DNA of 45,377 nucleotides from DASUZB01 sp035535495 (GTDB lineage: Bacteria; Actinomycetota; CALGFH01), in contig DATLQA010000101.1 of assembly GCA_035535495.1 (NCBI GenBank), forward strand, positions 1 to 45,377, in the 5' to 3' direction. This document shows positions 23,818 through 32,191 of this stretch, piece by piece. A program made the translations under genes and the position numbers. Every line of letters begins with the position of its first letter. Within the stretch, counting starts at the first letter, position 1. The notes below the pieces were generated by a model. That model was not told the DNA's origin and did not search any database. It worked only from the letters and a program-made list of their open reading frames with translations.

Positions 23818-25346
23818 CCGACCGCCAGCCGATCCGCCGCGCCCTGGTGTCCGTGTACGACAAGGGGGGGCTCGACCGGCTGGCGGCCGCCCTGGCCGGC
23901 GCCGGGGTCGACGTGGTCTCCACCGGCTCCACCGCGGCCGCGCTGGCCGGCCACGGGCTGGCGGTGACGCCGGTCGAGGCGGTCACGGGCAGCCCCGAGA
24001 TGCTCGACGGCCGGGTCAAGACGCTGCACCCGGCGATCCACGCGGGCCTGCTGGCCGACCGGCGCCGCCCCGACCACCGCGACCAGCTCGAAGCGGCCGG
24101 GATCGCCCCGTTCGACCTGGTCGTCTGCAACCTCTACCCGTTCGAGGCCGCCGCCGCTGACCCGTCCGCCGGCGAGGACCAGGTGATCGAGCTGATCGAC
24201 GTGGGCGGCCAGGCGATGGTGCGGGCCGCGGCCAAGAACTTCGCCTCGGTCGCGGTGGTCTGCGACCCGGCCGACTACGAGCTGGTAGGGGCCTCCTTGA
24301 GCGCCGGCGGCACCACCCTGGAGGAGCGCCGCGCCCTGGCCGCCAAGGCGTTCGCCCGCACCGCCGCGTACGACGCCCATGTGGCAGCGTGGTTCGACCG
24401 CGCCGACGCCTTTCCGGCGACCTTGCCGCTGGCCGGCCGGCTGGTGCGGAGCCTGCGCTACGGCGAGAACCCGCACCAGCGGGCCGCCCTGTACGCCGTC
24501 GGCTCCGGCGGCCTGGCCGGCGCCGTGCAGCTCGCCGGCAAGGAGCTGTCCTACAACAACCTGCTCGACGCCGACGCCGCGCTCGGGCTGGTCGCCGAGT
24601 ACGCCGACCGGCCGTTCGCGGTGATCGTCAAGCACACCAACCCGTGCGGCGCGGCGCCGGGCGCCACCCTTGAGGCGGCCTACGCCGCCGCCCTCGAGGG
24701 CGACCCGGTCAGCGCGTTCGGTGGTGTGGTCGGCCTCTCCCGCCCGCTCGACGAGGCCACCGCGCGGCGCATCGCGGCGGTGTTCACCGAGGTCATCCTC
24801 GCCCCCGGCTTCGACCAGGCGGCCCGTGCGGTGCTGGCGGGCAAGCCCTCGCTCCGGCTGGTCGAGGTGGCGCCCGCCGGTGGCGGCGAGCGCCTGACGG
24901 TCCGCTCGGTCACCGGTGGGCTGCTCGCCCAGCAGGCCGACCTGGCCGCCGACGACCCGGCCGCCTTCCAGCTGGTCGCCGGGCGGCCGCTGGACGCCGC
25001 CGGCCTGGCGGACCTGGCGCTGGCCTGGGCGGTCGCCAAGCACGTGAAGTCCAACGCGATCGTGCTCGCCAGGGACGGGCGGGTGGTCGGCGTCGGTCCC
25101 GGGCAGACCAGCCGCGTCGACGCGGTCCGGATCGCGGTCGCCAAGGCGGGGGAGCGCGCCAACGGGGCGGTGGCGGCCAGCGACGCCTTCTTCCCCTTCC
25201 CCGACAACGTCGAGGAGCTGGCCGCCGCCGGCGTCCGGGCGGTGGCCCAGCCCGGCGGCAGCGTCCGCGACGCCGAGGTCACCGAGGCCGCCGAGCGCCT
25301 CGGCCTGACCATGCTCCACACCGGCCGCCGCCACTTCCGCCACTAG
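23814..25346 (+). CDS. purH: Bifunctional AICAR formyltransferase/IMP cyclohydrolase (PurH)
   Basis: 510 residues catalysing the last two steps to IMP. The N-terminal cyclohydrolase domain has ISTGSTAA-type sequence (STGSTAAAL), EMLDGRVKTLHPAIHAGLLADR and DLVVCNLYPFE. The C-terminal formyltransferase domain has LRYGENPHQRAAL, VKHTNPCGAA, KHVKSNAIVLA, DAFFPFPDN and QPGGSVRD. GTG 23814 overlaps the purN stop (GTGA), so PurN and PurH are translationally coupled. Both use 10-formyl-THF, supplied by FolD encoded 2.6 kb downstream. Confidence 0.97.
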   Translation: MTDRQPIRRALVSVYDKGGLDRLAAALAGAGVDVVSTGSTAAALAGHGLAVTPVEAVTGSPEMLDGRVKTLHPAIHAGLLADRRRPDHRDQLEAAGIAPFDLVVCNLYPFEAAAADPSAGEDQVIELIDVGGQAMVRAAAKNFASVAVVCDPADYELVGASLSAGGTTLEERRALAAKAFARTAAYDAHVAAWFDRADAFPATLPLAGRLVRSLRYGENPHQRAALYAVGSGGLAGAVQLAGKELSYNNLLDADAALGLVAEYADRPFAVIVKHTNPCGAAPGATLEAAYAAALEGDPVSAFGGVVGLSRPLDEATARRIAAVFTEVILAPGFDQAARAVLAGKPSLRLVEVAPAGGGERLTVRSVTGGLLAQQADLAADDPAAFQLVAGRPLDAAGLADLALAWAVAKHVKSNAIVLARDGRVVGVGPGQTSRVDAVRIAVAKAGERANGAVAASDAFFPFPDNVEELAAAGVRAVAQPGGSVRDAEVTEAAERLGLTMLHTGRRHFRH

Positions 25347-25363
25347 CCTCGCGCCCGGCCGGT

Positions 25364-25386
25364 GGGCGACGTTGCCCCTTTTCTTG
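25364..25386 (+). terminator. Intrinsic terminator after purH
   Basis: GGGCG (25364-25368) and TGCCC (25373-25377) form a short stem with one G-T pair and an ACGT loop, followed by CTTTTCTT. This is the only U-tract terminator I see on the plus strand. Confidence 0.5.
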
Positions 25387-25421
25387 TCCATCTACGCTTC
25401 TGTTCGGAGCGCCCGGCGCGC

Positions 25422-25427
25422 TCTAAT
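25422..25427 (+). promoter_or_regulatory. Candidate -10 box upstream of the small secreted protein
   Basis: TCTAAT, close to TATAAT, about 86 nt before ATG 25513. TTCTGT at 25398-25403, 18 nt further up, is a poor -35. Confidence 0.25.
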
Positions 25428-25512
25428 TGCCCTCGATGGCACGACCTGCCCGCAAACGGGGGTCGGGAGTCCAGCCCGGGCATCGTGCGCCCGGGAGAGA
25501 AAGGCGGCAGCC

Positions 25513-25899
25513 ATGCGCTCGCGCGTCATCGCACTGGTCGCGGTCCTCGCGGCGGTGCTCGCCCTCACCGTCGGCACGGCGGCCCACGCCGACCCGGTCA
25601 CCGAGCTGTTCGGGACCTGCTCGGGGACCACCAACTTCAACGCCGAGATCACCTGCACGTTCGCGGGGGACGGGCTGACCAGCTCGAACTACTACGTGAA
25701 CATGTCGCTGCTGTCGCCGTCGGGCGGGCTCGACAACCTGCCGGCGAACGGGCGGGTGACCAACAAGACCACCACGACGTTCAGGACCCGCTGGTTCGGC
25801 CACCAGCTGACGATCGAGCCGAACGGCAACGTCCACGTGGCCATCTACCGTAACGGGTCGATCAGGTTCGATTACCACGCGAGGGTGTTCGGCACCTGA
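25513..25899 (+). CDS. Small secreted protein of unknown function
   Basis: 128 residues. A clear Sec signal peptide (MRSR, hydrophobic core to about 23, cleavage after AHA near 26) leaves a mature domain of about 100 residues. It has two cysteines, in GTCSGTT and ITCTF, that could form a disulfide. It is rich in Thr, Asn and Tyr (SSNYYVNMSLLSPSG, TNKTTTTFRTRWFG), a beta-sandwich-like pattern. I do not recognise a family. ATG 25513 begins the signal peptide. It is monocistronic, after a terminator and ahead of the LCP gene. Confidence 0.7.
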   Translation: MRSRVIALVAVLAAVLALTVGTAAHADPVTELFGTCSGTTNFNAEITCTFAGDGLTSSNYYVNMSLLSPSGGLDNLPANGRVTNKTTTTFRTRWFGHQLTIEPNGNVHVAIYRNGSIRFDYHARVFGT

Positions 25900-26052
25900 G
25901 CGCCGCCACCTCCGGGGACGTCGTAACGATCAGGTCGAGGGTTAGGGTGGGATGGTCGAACGGTATCCGGCCCAGGGTCGTTAGCCACTGGTGCCCGAAC
26001 GTTCACGCAGGCCTTACCGTCGGCTGCGACCATTCCATCCTGACCCGCGTGG

Positions 26053-26083
26053 TTGATCGGCGGGCCGGACGGGCACGTATGGT
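26053..26083 (+). promoter_or_regulatory. Candidate promoter of the LCP gene
   Basis: TTGATC (26053-26058) and TATGGT (26078-26083) with a 19-nt spacer, 29 nt before ATG 26113. The rest of the 213-nt gap shows nothing else I can name. Confidence 0.3.
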
Positions 26084-26112
26084 GCTCGGATGACGTGACC
26101 TTAGGGGGTTCG

Positions 26113-27189
26113 ATGAGCGGCTGGCCACGGGATTGGGCTCGCGACCAGCAGGCAACACCAGGCGCGGGGGTTCGGACCGAGCCACTCGGTCCGCTTGCCG
26201 ACGGGCCGCCGCCGCGGCTGGCGGTGCGCCCGCGGCGGCGCCGCTGGGGGCGCGCGGTGCTGCTCGTCCTCGCCGTGCTGCTGGTGCTGATCCTGGTGCT
26301 GTTCTTCATGGTGGACTCGCGGCTCAACCGCGTCGACGCGCTCGGTGACCAGGCCGGCCGCCCGGCCGTCACGCCAGGCGCCGACTGGCTGATCGTCGGC
26401 TCCGACAGCCGCGAGGGGCTGACCGAGGCCGAGCGCAAGCGGCTCGGCACCGGCCAGGCGGCAGGGCGGCGGACCGACACCATGATGCTGCTGCACATCC
26501 CGCGCGGCGGCGGCCAGCCGACACTGATCAGCCTGCCTCGGGACTCCTACGTCCCGATCCCGGGGCGGGGCCGGAACAAGCTCAATGCGGCGTACGCCTT
26601 CGGCGGACCCAAGCTGCTCGTCCGCACGGTCGAGGGGGTCACGGGGATCCGTGTCGACCACTACATGGAGATCGGCTTCGACGGGTTCGCCTCCATCGTC
26701 GACGACGTCGGCGGTGTCAGCCTCTGCGTCGATGCGCCCATGAACGACCCCAAGGCCGGTCTCAAGCTGGCCGCGGGCTGCCAGGTGCTCGACAGCCGCA
26801 AGGCGCTCGGCTACGTCCGGACCCGCGCCTCGGCCCGCGGCGACCTCGACCGGGTGGTGCGCCAGCAGCAGTTCATGAGCGCCCTGATCGACAAGATGAC
26901 CAGCCCAGGCGTGCTGATCAACCCGTTCCGCAGTATCCCGCTCGCCCTCAACGGCGCCGGCACCATCGCGGTGGACTCGCACGACCACATCTACCACCTG
27001 ATCCGCTTCCCGTTCGCGATGCGCTCGGTGAGCAGGGGCGACGGGGTCGCCGGCACGGTGCCGATCGCCGGCACCACCACCGTGTCCGGCGCGGGGTCGG
27101 TGGTGCTCTGGGACCGCCCCAAGGCGCTGGCCCTGTTCGAGGCGCTCAAGCAGGACCGCCCGACCGGGAACCTGGTCGAGCGGAAGTAG
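26113..27189 (+). CDS. LytR-CpsA-Psr (LCP) family protein
   Basis: 358 residues: a cytoplasmic basic N-terminus, one membrane helix (about 46-67) and an extracellular LCP domain. Motifs are WLIVGSDSREGL, RRTDTMMLLHI, ISLPRDSYVPIPG, NKLNAAYAFGG, HYMEIGFDGFASIVDDVGGV and YVRTRASARGDLDR with the conserved arginines that bind the polyprenyl pyrophosphate. LCP enzymes attach glycopolymers (teichoic acids, arabinogalactan, capsule) to peptidoglycan. There is no C-terminal LytR_C domain. ATG 26113 has AGGGGG 5 nt upstream. Its 3' end overlaps the convergent glycosylase gene by 44 nt. Confidence 0.93.
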   Translation: MSGWPRDWARDQQATPGAGVRTEPLGPLADGPPPRLAVRPRRRRWGRAVLLVLAVLLVLILVLFFMVDSRLNRVDALGDQAGRPAVTPGADWLIVGSDSREGLTEAERKRLGTGQAAGRRTDTMMLLHIPRGGGQPTLISLPRDSYVPIPGRGRNKLNAAYAFGGPKLLVRTVEGVTGIRVDHYMEIGFDGFASIVDDVGGVSLCVDAPMNDPKAGLKLAAGCQVLDSRKALGYVRTRASARGDLDRVVRQQQFMSALIDKMTSPGVLINPFRSIPLALNGAGTIAVDSHDHIYHLIRFPFAMRSVSRGDGVAGTVPIAGTTTVSGAGSVVLWDRPKALALFEALKQDRPTGNLVERK

Positions 27190-27763
27190 GCGTCCCGGCC
27201 GCCGCGCTCCGCAGCGCGGCGAACGCGGCGGCCAGGCCGGGGAGCTGGTAGTGGGCGTTGAGCCCGCTCGGGTTGGGCAGCACCCAGACCCGAGCGCCCG
27301 CCACCGGGTCCGGCCGCGGCCCGACCACCGCGCCGGGGCGGTCGTAGGCGACCCGGTAGGCGCCGATGCCGAGGAACGCCACCCAGGCCGGACCGGCCGC
27401 CTCGACCTTGGCCGCCAGCGCCGCCGCGCCGGCGCGGAGCTCGTCCGGCCGGATCTCCGCCGCGCCGGCGGTGGCACGGTCGACCAGGTTGGTCACGCCG
27501 AGGCCGTGGGCGGGCAGCTCGCCGTCCTGCTCGGGGGCGAGCAGCCGCGGGGTGAAGCCGGCCAGGTGGAGCGCCTTCCAGAAACGGTTGCCCGGCCGGG
27601 CGAAATGGTGGCCGACCGCGGCGGAGTACAGGCTCGGGTTGATCCCGCAGAAGAGCACCAGCAGGCCAGGGGCGATCACGTCGGGAACGCGCCGTCCGCT
27701 GGCCGCCGCCAGCTCCTCGCGCGACGGCCGCCGGCGCCCGCCCGGCCGCCCAGGCTCGTCCAT
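27146..27763 (-). CDS. mug: G/U mismatch-specific uracil-DNA glycosylase (Mug-like)
   Basis: A 205-residue base-excision repair enzyme of the uracil-DNA glycosylase superfamily, family 2. The active-site motif is FCGINPSLYSAAVGHHFARP, followed by NRFWKALHLAGF, and the DNA-intercalating motif is LPNPSGLNAHY. The Asn in GINPS is the Mug-type catalytic residue. The first ~30 residues are basic and likely disordered. ATG 27763 follows AAGGAGG at only 3 nt. That Shine-Dalgarno is paired in a small CCTCC-GAA-GGAGG hairpin, which could lower translation. The end overlaps the LCP gene by 44 nt on opposite strands. Confidence 0.9.
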   Translation of the reverse strand: MDEPGRPGGRRRPSREELAAASGRRVPDVIAPGLLVLFCGINPSLYSAAVGHHFARPGNRFWKALHLAGFTPRLLAPEQDGELPAHGLGVTNLVDRATAGAAEIRPDELRAGAAALAAKVEAAGPAWVAFLGIGAYRVAYDRPGAVVGPRPDPVAGARVWVLPNPSGLNAHYQLPGLAAAFAALRSAAAGTPTSARPGSRSGGPA

Positions 27764-27852
27764 GGGCCTCCTTCGGAGGTGGCGGCGGTCGACCCTCGCA
27801 GCTTCCCGACCGGCGGAGCGGCGCGCAACGGGTACGCGGCGGGGAGGCGCGG

Positions 27853-27858
27853 TAGCGT
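27853..27858 (+). promoter_or_regulatory. Candidate -10 box for folD
   Basis: TAGCGT preceded by GG, 73 nt before ATG 27932. No clear -35. Confidence 0.25.
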
Positions 27859-27931
27859 TGGTGTCGCACGCCGGGTCCGCGGCCCGCAGCTGGGTCGCGA
27901 CCCCCGCGCGGCGACCACAAGGAGATACGAC

Positions 27932-28807
27932 ATGCCCGCCAGGATCCTGGACGGCAAGGCGCTGGCCAGCCGCATCCGTGCCGAGCTGGCCGAGGAGGCG
28001 GAGCGGCTGGCCGGCGCCGGGCGGCGGCCGGGACTGGCCGCGGTCCTCGTCGGCGACGACGAGGCGTCCCACATCTACGTCGGCGCCAAGCAGCGGGCGG
28101 CCGCCGCCACCGGGGTGGAGTCGCGCCGGGTGGCCCTGCCGGCCGACACCGGCCAGGCCGAGGTGGAGGCGGCGGTCGCCGGGCTCAACGCCGACCAGGC
28201 CGTCCATGGCATCATCGTCCAGCTCCCCCTGCCCGACGGCCTCGACCCGATCCGGGTCCAGGAGGCGATCGACCCGGCCAAGGACGTCGACGGCCTGCAC
28301 CCGTGGAACGAGGGCCGGCTGCTCCGCGGCGACCCCGAGTTCGCGCCATGCACCCCGGCGGGCATCGTCGAGCTGCTGCGTGCCGAGCGCGTGCCGGTGG
28401 AGGGCAGCCACGTGGTGGTGGTCGGCAGGGGCCTGCTGGTCGGCAGGCCGCTGGCGGTGATGCTCTCGGCCAAGGCGGCGGGGGCCAACGCCACCGTGAC
28501 CCTGTGCCATACCGGCACCCGCCGGCTGGGCGACTTCACCCGCCAGGCCGACGTGCTGGTGGCCGCCGCCGGCCGCCCGGCGATGATCACCCCCGAGATG
28601 GTCAGGCCGGGCGCGGCCGTGGTCGACGTCGGCAACCACCGGGTCGGCGGCAAGCTGGTGGGCGACGTCGACCCCGGGGTGGCCGAGGTCGCCGGCGCGA
28701 TCACCCCGGTGCCGGGCGGGGTGGGACCGATGACCGTGGCGATGCTGCTGGCCAACACCGTCAGGGCGGCCAGGGGCGCATGGGTCGCGGCCGGGACCGG
28801 CCGGTGA
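27932..28807 (+). CDS. folD: Bifunctional methylene-THF dehydrogenase/methenyl-THF cyclohydrolase (FolD)
   Basis: A 291-residue enzyme making 10-formyl-THF from 5,10-methylene-THF with NADP+. Catalytic Tyr49 and Lys53 are in HIYVGAKQRAA. QLPLPDG, DVDGLHPWN, APCTPAGIVELL, VVGRGLLVGRP (nucleotide loop) and GGVGPMTVAMLL follow in the usual order. ATG 27932 has AAGGAG 7 nt upstream. It overlaps metF by GTGA, so the two folate enzymes are coupled. The product feeds PurN and PurH; methylene-THF is shared with MetF and MetE. Confidence 0.97.
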   Translation: MPARILDGKALASRIRAELAEEAERLAGAGRRPGLAAVLVGDDEASHIYVGAKQRAAAATGVESRRVALPADTGQAEVEAAVAGLNADQAVHGIIVQLPLPDGLDPIRVQEAIDPAKDVDGLHPWNEGRLLRGDPEFAPCTPAGIVELLRAERVPVEGSHVVVVGRGLLVGRPLAVMLSAKAAGANATVTLCHTGTRRLGDFTRQADVLVAAAGRPAMITPEMVRPGAAVVDVGNHRVGGKLVGDVDPGVAEVAGAITPVPGGVGPMTVAMLLANTVRAARGAWVAAGTGR

Positions 28808-29715
28808 ACGGGACCGGCCGCCTCGGCGCCCTGCTCGACGACGGCCGCTTCGTGGTCACCGGCGAGCTGGTCCCGCCCCGCTCACCCGATGCCGAGCGTG
28901 TCCGCCAAGCGGCACGCCGGCTCGCCGGACTGGTCGACGCGGTCAACGTGACCGACAACGCCGCGGCCCGGGTGGGGATGTCGCCGCTGGCCGCGGCGGT
29001 GCTGGTGGCGGGGGAGGGGCTGGAGCCGGTGCTGCAGCTCACCTGCAGGGACCGCAACCGGCTGGCGCTCGCCGCCGACCTCCTCGGGGCGCACGCCCTC
29101 GGCATGCGGGCGATCCTGTGCCTCTCGGGCGACCCCTTGGAGGTGGGGCCGTACACCGACGTCAAGCCGGTGTTCGACCTCGACGCGATCGGGCTGGCCA
29201 GGCTCGCCGCCGACCTCGGCGAGGGCAAGGCGCCGGACGGCAGCCAGGTCGACCCGCCGGCGCCGTTCCTGGTCGGCGTGGCGGAGGCGCCAGGCAGGGC
29301 CGACCCGTCGGGCGGGGCCCGGCTGGCCGCCAAGGTCGCCGCCGGCGCCCGGTTCGTCCAGACCCAGCCGGTCTACGACCTGGCGGCGTTCGCCGCCTGG
29401 TTGGACCGCCTGGCCGCGCACGACCTGCCCGACCGGGTGGCGATCCTCGCCGGGGTCCTGCCGCCGCGCTCGGCCGCCCAGCTGGAACGCTTCAGCCACC
29501 TGCCAGGCTGGTCCGTGCCCGAGCCGGTGCTCGGACGCATGCGGGCCGCGAGCGACCAGCGCGCCGAGGGCATCGCCCTGGCCGTCGAGATGGCCGAGGG
29601 CGTGCGCGCCCTGCCAGGGGTCCGCGGCGTCCACCTGATGGGCGTCGGTGCGGCCAGCGGCGTCCCCGAGGTGATCCGCGCCGCCGGCCTGACCCCGCGT
29701 CCCCAGCCCGCCTGA
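28804..29715 (+). CDS. metF: Methylenetetrahydrofolate reductase (MetF)
   Basis: A 303-residue flavoenzyme barrel reducing 5,10-methylene-THF to 5-methyl-THF, the methyl donor for MetE. The catalytic Glu21 is in VTGELVPPRS. VNVTDNAAA, LQLTCRDRNR, AILCLSGDP, RFVQTQPVYD and LAGVLPPRSA follow. GTG 28804 overlaps the folD stop. It ends 5 nt before the convergent citrate synthase stop. Confidence 0.94.
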   Translation: MNGTGRLGALLDDGRFVVTGELVPPRSPDAERVRQAARRLAGLVDAVNVTDNAAARVGMSPLAAAVLVAGEGLEPVLQLTCRDRNRLALAADLLGAHALGMRAILCLSGDPLEVGPYTDVKPVFDLDAIGLARLAADLGEGKAPDGSQVDPPAPFLVGVAEAPGRADPSGGARLAAKVAAGARFVQTQPVYDLAAFAAWLDRLAAHDLPDRVAILAGVLPPRSAAQLERFSHLPGWSVPEPVLGRMRAASDQRAEGIALAVEMAEGVRALPGVRGVHLMGVGAASGVPEVIRAAGLTPRPQPA

Positions 29716-29720
29716 GCGGC

Positions 29721-30851
29721 TCAGCCGCGCTGGTCGAGCGGCTGGTAGGCGCGCGGCGGGGGACCGGTGTACTCGGAATCGGGACGGATCAGCCGGTTGT
29801 CGGCGTACTGCTCGCGGATGTGAGCGGTCCAGCCGGCCATGCGGGCGACCGCGAACAGGCAGGTGTACAGGTCGGGCGGGATCGCCAACGCCGAGTACAC
29901 GCTGGCGGTGTAAAAGTCCACGTTGGGGAAGAGCCCACGCTCCTCCATCACGGTCTGCTGGATCCTGGCCGAGATCTCGTACCAGTGGGTGTCGCCGAGC
30001 TGCTTGCCGAGCCGCTCGGCCATCTCGCGCAGGATCACCGCGCGCGGGTCCCAGGTCCGGTAGACGCGGTGCCCGAAGCCCATCACCTTCTGCTTGCGGG
30101 CCAGCCGGTCCTTGACCCAGTCGTCGGCCCGGTCCGGGGTGCCGATCTCGTCGAGCATGTACCGCACCTGCTCGATGGCGCCGCCGTGCAGGGGGCCCTG
30201 CAGGGTGGCGACCGCGGCGGTGGCGGCGGCGTACATGTCGGCCAGGGTGGCCGCGGCCACCCGCCCGGCGAAGGTCGACGCGTTCATGGTGTGGTCGGCG
30301 TAGAGCACCAGGCAGGTGTCGAACTCGGCGGCCAGGCCCGGGTCCGGCTCCTCGCCGGTGAGCGCGTACAGGAAGTTGCCGGCGATGGAGAGATCGCCGC
30401 GCGGCTCGACCGCGGCCGCGCCGTTGCGCAGCCGCTGGTAGGTGGCGACGATCTGGGGCGCCTTGGCGACCAGGCGCCAGGTCTTGCGGAGGTTGGCCTC
30501 GGCCGAGTCGTCGGCGCCGTCGGGGTCGTTGACCCCGGCGGCCGAGGTGGCGGTGCGCAGCGCGGTCATCGGGCCGGTCTGCTTCGCGACCGCCTCGAGC
30601 AGCTGGATCAGCAGGTCGTCGAGGCTGCTCGAGGCGCGCAGGTCGGCGTTGATCTGGTCGAGCTGGGCCCGGGTGGGTAGCTCCAGGTGATGGAGCAGGT
30701 AGACCGTCTCCTCGAAGCCGGAGTGGGCCGCCAGGTCGGCGATGTCGTAGCCGGCGTACAGCAGCTTGCCCCGCTGGCCGTCGATGTCGGAGATCTTGGT
30801 CTGCGCCGCGACCACGCCTTCAAGTCCCTTGCCCTTACCGCTCTCAGCCAT
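29721..30851 (-). CDS. Citrate synthase
   Basis: A 376-residue short-type citrate synthase (the length of type I or 2-methylcitrate synthases), joining acetyl-CoA and oxaloacetate. It has KISDIDGQRGKLLYAGYDI near the N-terminus. The active-site residues are in LQGPLHGGAIE (His), KVMGFGHRVYRTWDPRA (His) and FPNVDFYTASVYSAL (Asp). The conserved tail is GWTAHIREQYADNRLIRP. ATG 30851 has GGAGG 8 nt upstream; a -10-like TAGCCT (complement of 30917-30922) is about 65 nt upstream. A methylcitrate role cannot be excluded, but the neighbouring TCA genes favour citrate. Divergent from the IDH-MDH operon. Confidence 0.93.
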   Translation of the reverse strand: MAESGKGKGLEGVVAAQTKISDIDGQRGKLLYAGYDIADLAAHSGFEETVYLLHHLELPTRAQLDQINADLRASSSLDDLLIQLLEAVAKQTGPMTALRTATSAAGVNDPDGADDSAEANLRKTWRLVAKAPQIVATYQRLRNGAAAVEPRGDLSIAGNFLYALTGEEPDPGLAAEFDTCLVLYADHTMNASTFAGRVAAATLADMYAAATAAVATLQGPLHGGAIEQVRYMLDEIGTPDRADDWVKDRLARKQKVMGFGHRVYRTWDPRAVILREMAERLGKQLGDTHWYEISARIQQTVMEERGLFPNVDFYTASVYSALAIPPDLYTCLFAVARMAGWTAHIREQYADNRLIRPDSEYTGPPPRAYQPLDQRG

Positions 30852-30997
30852 GCCGCCGCCTCCGGTCGTCAAGGGTGGTCACCCGGCGAGTCGTGCAACC
30901 CTGCGCGTTGCTAGGGAGGCTACCCGGTCCACCACCCAATCGTGCTAGTGCGACGGAAGCCAGCCCGGCTCGTTCGTTCCCAGATTGGCAGCCGGGA

Positions 30998-31003
30998 TAC
31001 CCT
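30998..31003 (+). promoter_or_regulatory. Candidate -10 box for the IDH-MDH operon
   Basis: TACCCT followed by G, 84 nt before ATG 31088, in the 236-nt divergent gap to citrate synthase. The same TACCCTG occurs before helD and acnA. No good -35. Confidence 0.25.
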
Positions 31004-31087
31004 GAACCAGCAATGGAACGTCATGGTTCTCGACGTGATCGACAGCGGCGTTGAGCGAGTCGTTGAGTCCTGAGAGGAGCTTCACCC

Positions 31088-32191
31088 ATGGCCCACCGCG
31101 TCACGTTCATCCCCGGCGACGGGGTAGGTCCCGAACTGTCGGAGGCCACCCGCCGCGTGCTCGAGGCGACCGGGGTGGAGTTCGACTGGGACATCCAGGA
31201 GGCCGGTGCCGAGGTCATCGACAAGTACGGCACCCCCCTTCCCGAGCCCGTGCTCGACTCGATCCGCGCCAACAAGGTGGCCATCAAGGGGCCGCTCACC
31301 ACCCCGATCGGCACCGGCTTCCGCAGCGTCAACGTGGCCCTGCGCAAGGAGCTGGACCTGTTCGCCTGCCTCCGCCCCTGCAAGCTCTACCGGGGGGTGC
31401 GCTCCCGCTACGAGCTGGTCGACCTGGTCATCGTGCGCGAGAACCACGAGGACCTGTACGCCGGCATCGAGTTCGAGCAGGGCACCGAGGACGCCAAGCG
31501 GGTGATCGGCTTCCTCAACGAGATCCAGCCCAAGCGGATCCGCGACGACTCCGGCATCTCGGTCAAGCCGATCTCGGTCACCGGTACCACGCGGATCGCC
31601 AAGTTCGCGTTCGAGCACGCCCGCGCCTACGGCCGCCGCAAGGTCACCGCGGTGACCAAGGCGAACATCATGAAGCACACCGACGGGCTGTTCTACGAGG
31701 TCAGCCGCGACGTCGCCAAGGAGTACCCCGACGTCGCCTACGACGAGTTCCTGGTCGACAACATGTGCATGCAGCTGGTGCAGAAGCCGGAGAACTTCGA
31801 CGTGCTGCTGCTGCCCAACCTGTACGGCGACATCATCTCCGACCTGGCCGCCGGGCTGGTCGGCGGGCTCGGGGTGGCGCCAGGTGCCAACCTCGGCGAC
31901 CAGGTGGCCGTGTTCGAGGCCACCCACGGCTCAGCCCCCAAGTACAAGGGACAGAACAAGGTCAACCCGATGGCGATGATGTTCTCGGGCATGCTGATGC
32001 TCCGCCACCTGGGCGAGCGGGACGCGGCCGACCGGCTGGAAGCCGCCATGGCCGCGGTGATCGCCGAGGGCAGGAGCGTCACCTACGACATGAAGCCGAG
32101 CCGGGACGACCCCAGCGCGGTCGGCACCAGCCAGGTCGCCGACGCCGTGATCGCCGCGCTCGAGCCGGCCGGCAAGGGAGGCAGCGCATGA
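31088..32191 (+). CDS. Isocitrate dehydrogenase, NAD-type (isocitrate/isopropylmalate dehydrogenase family)
   Basis: A 367-residue beta-decarboxylating dehydrogenase. Motifs are FIPGDGVGPELSEA, AIKGPLTTPIGTGFRSVNVALRK with the Ser-x-Asn substrate residues, VIVRENHEDLYAGIE, VTKANIMKHTDGLF, LPNLYGDIISDLAAGLVGG (metal Asp residues) and ATHGSAPKYKGQNKVNP. SVNVALRK and the short length fit NAD-dependent isocitrate dehydrogenase rather than LeuB or the large monomeric NADP enzyme. The neighbourhood (citrate synthase, MDH, aconitase) supports isocitrate. The start codon of mdh overlaps its stop (ATGA). Cofactor specificity is inferred. Confidence 0.9.
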   Translation: MAHRVTFIPGDGVGPELSEATRRVLEATGVEFDWDIQEAGAEVIDKYGTPLPEPVLDSIRANKVAIKGPLTTPIGTGFRSVNVALRKELDLFACLRPCKLYRGVRSRYELVDLVIVRENHEDLYAGIEFEQGTEDAKRVIGFLNEIQPKRIRDDSGISVKPISVTGTTRIAKFAFEHARAYGRRKVTAVTKANIMKHTDGLFYEVSRDVAKEYPDVAYDEFLVDNMCMQLVQKPENFDVLLLPNLYGDIISDLAAGLVGGLGVAPGANLGDQVAVFEATHGSAPKYKGQNKVNPMAMMFSGMLMLRHLGERDAADRLEAAMAAVIAEGRSVTYDMKPSRDDPSAVGTSQVADAVIAALEPAGKGGSA

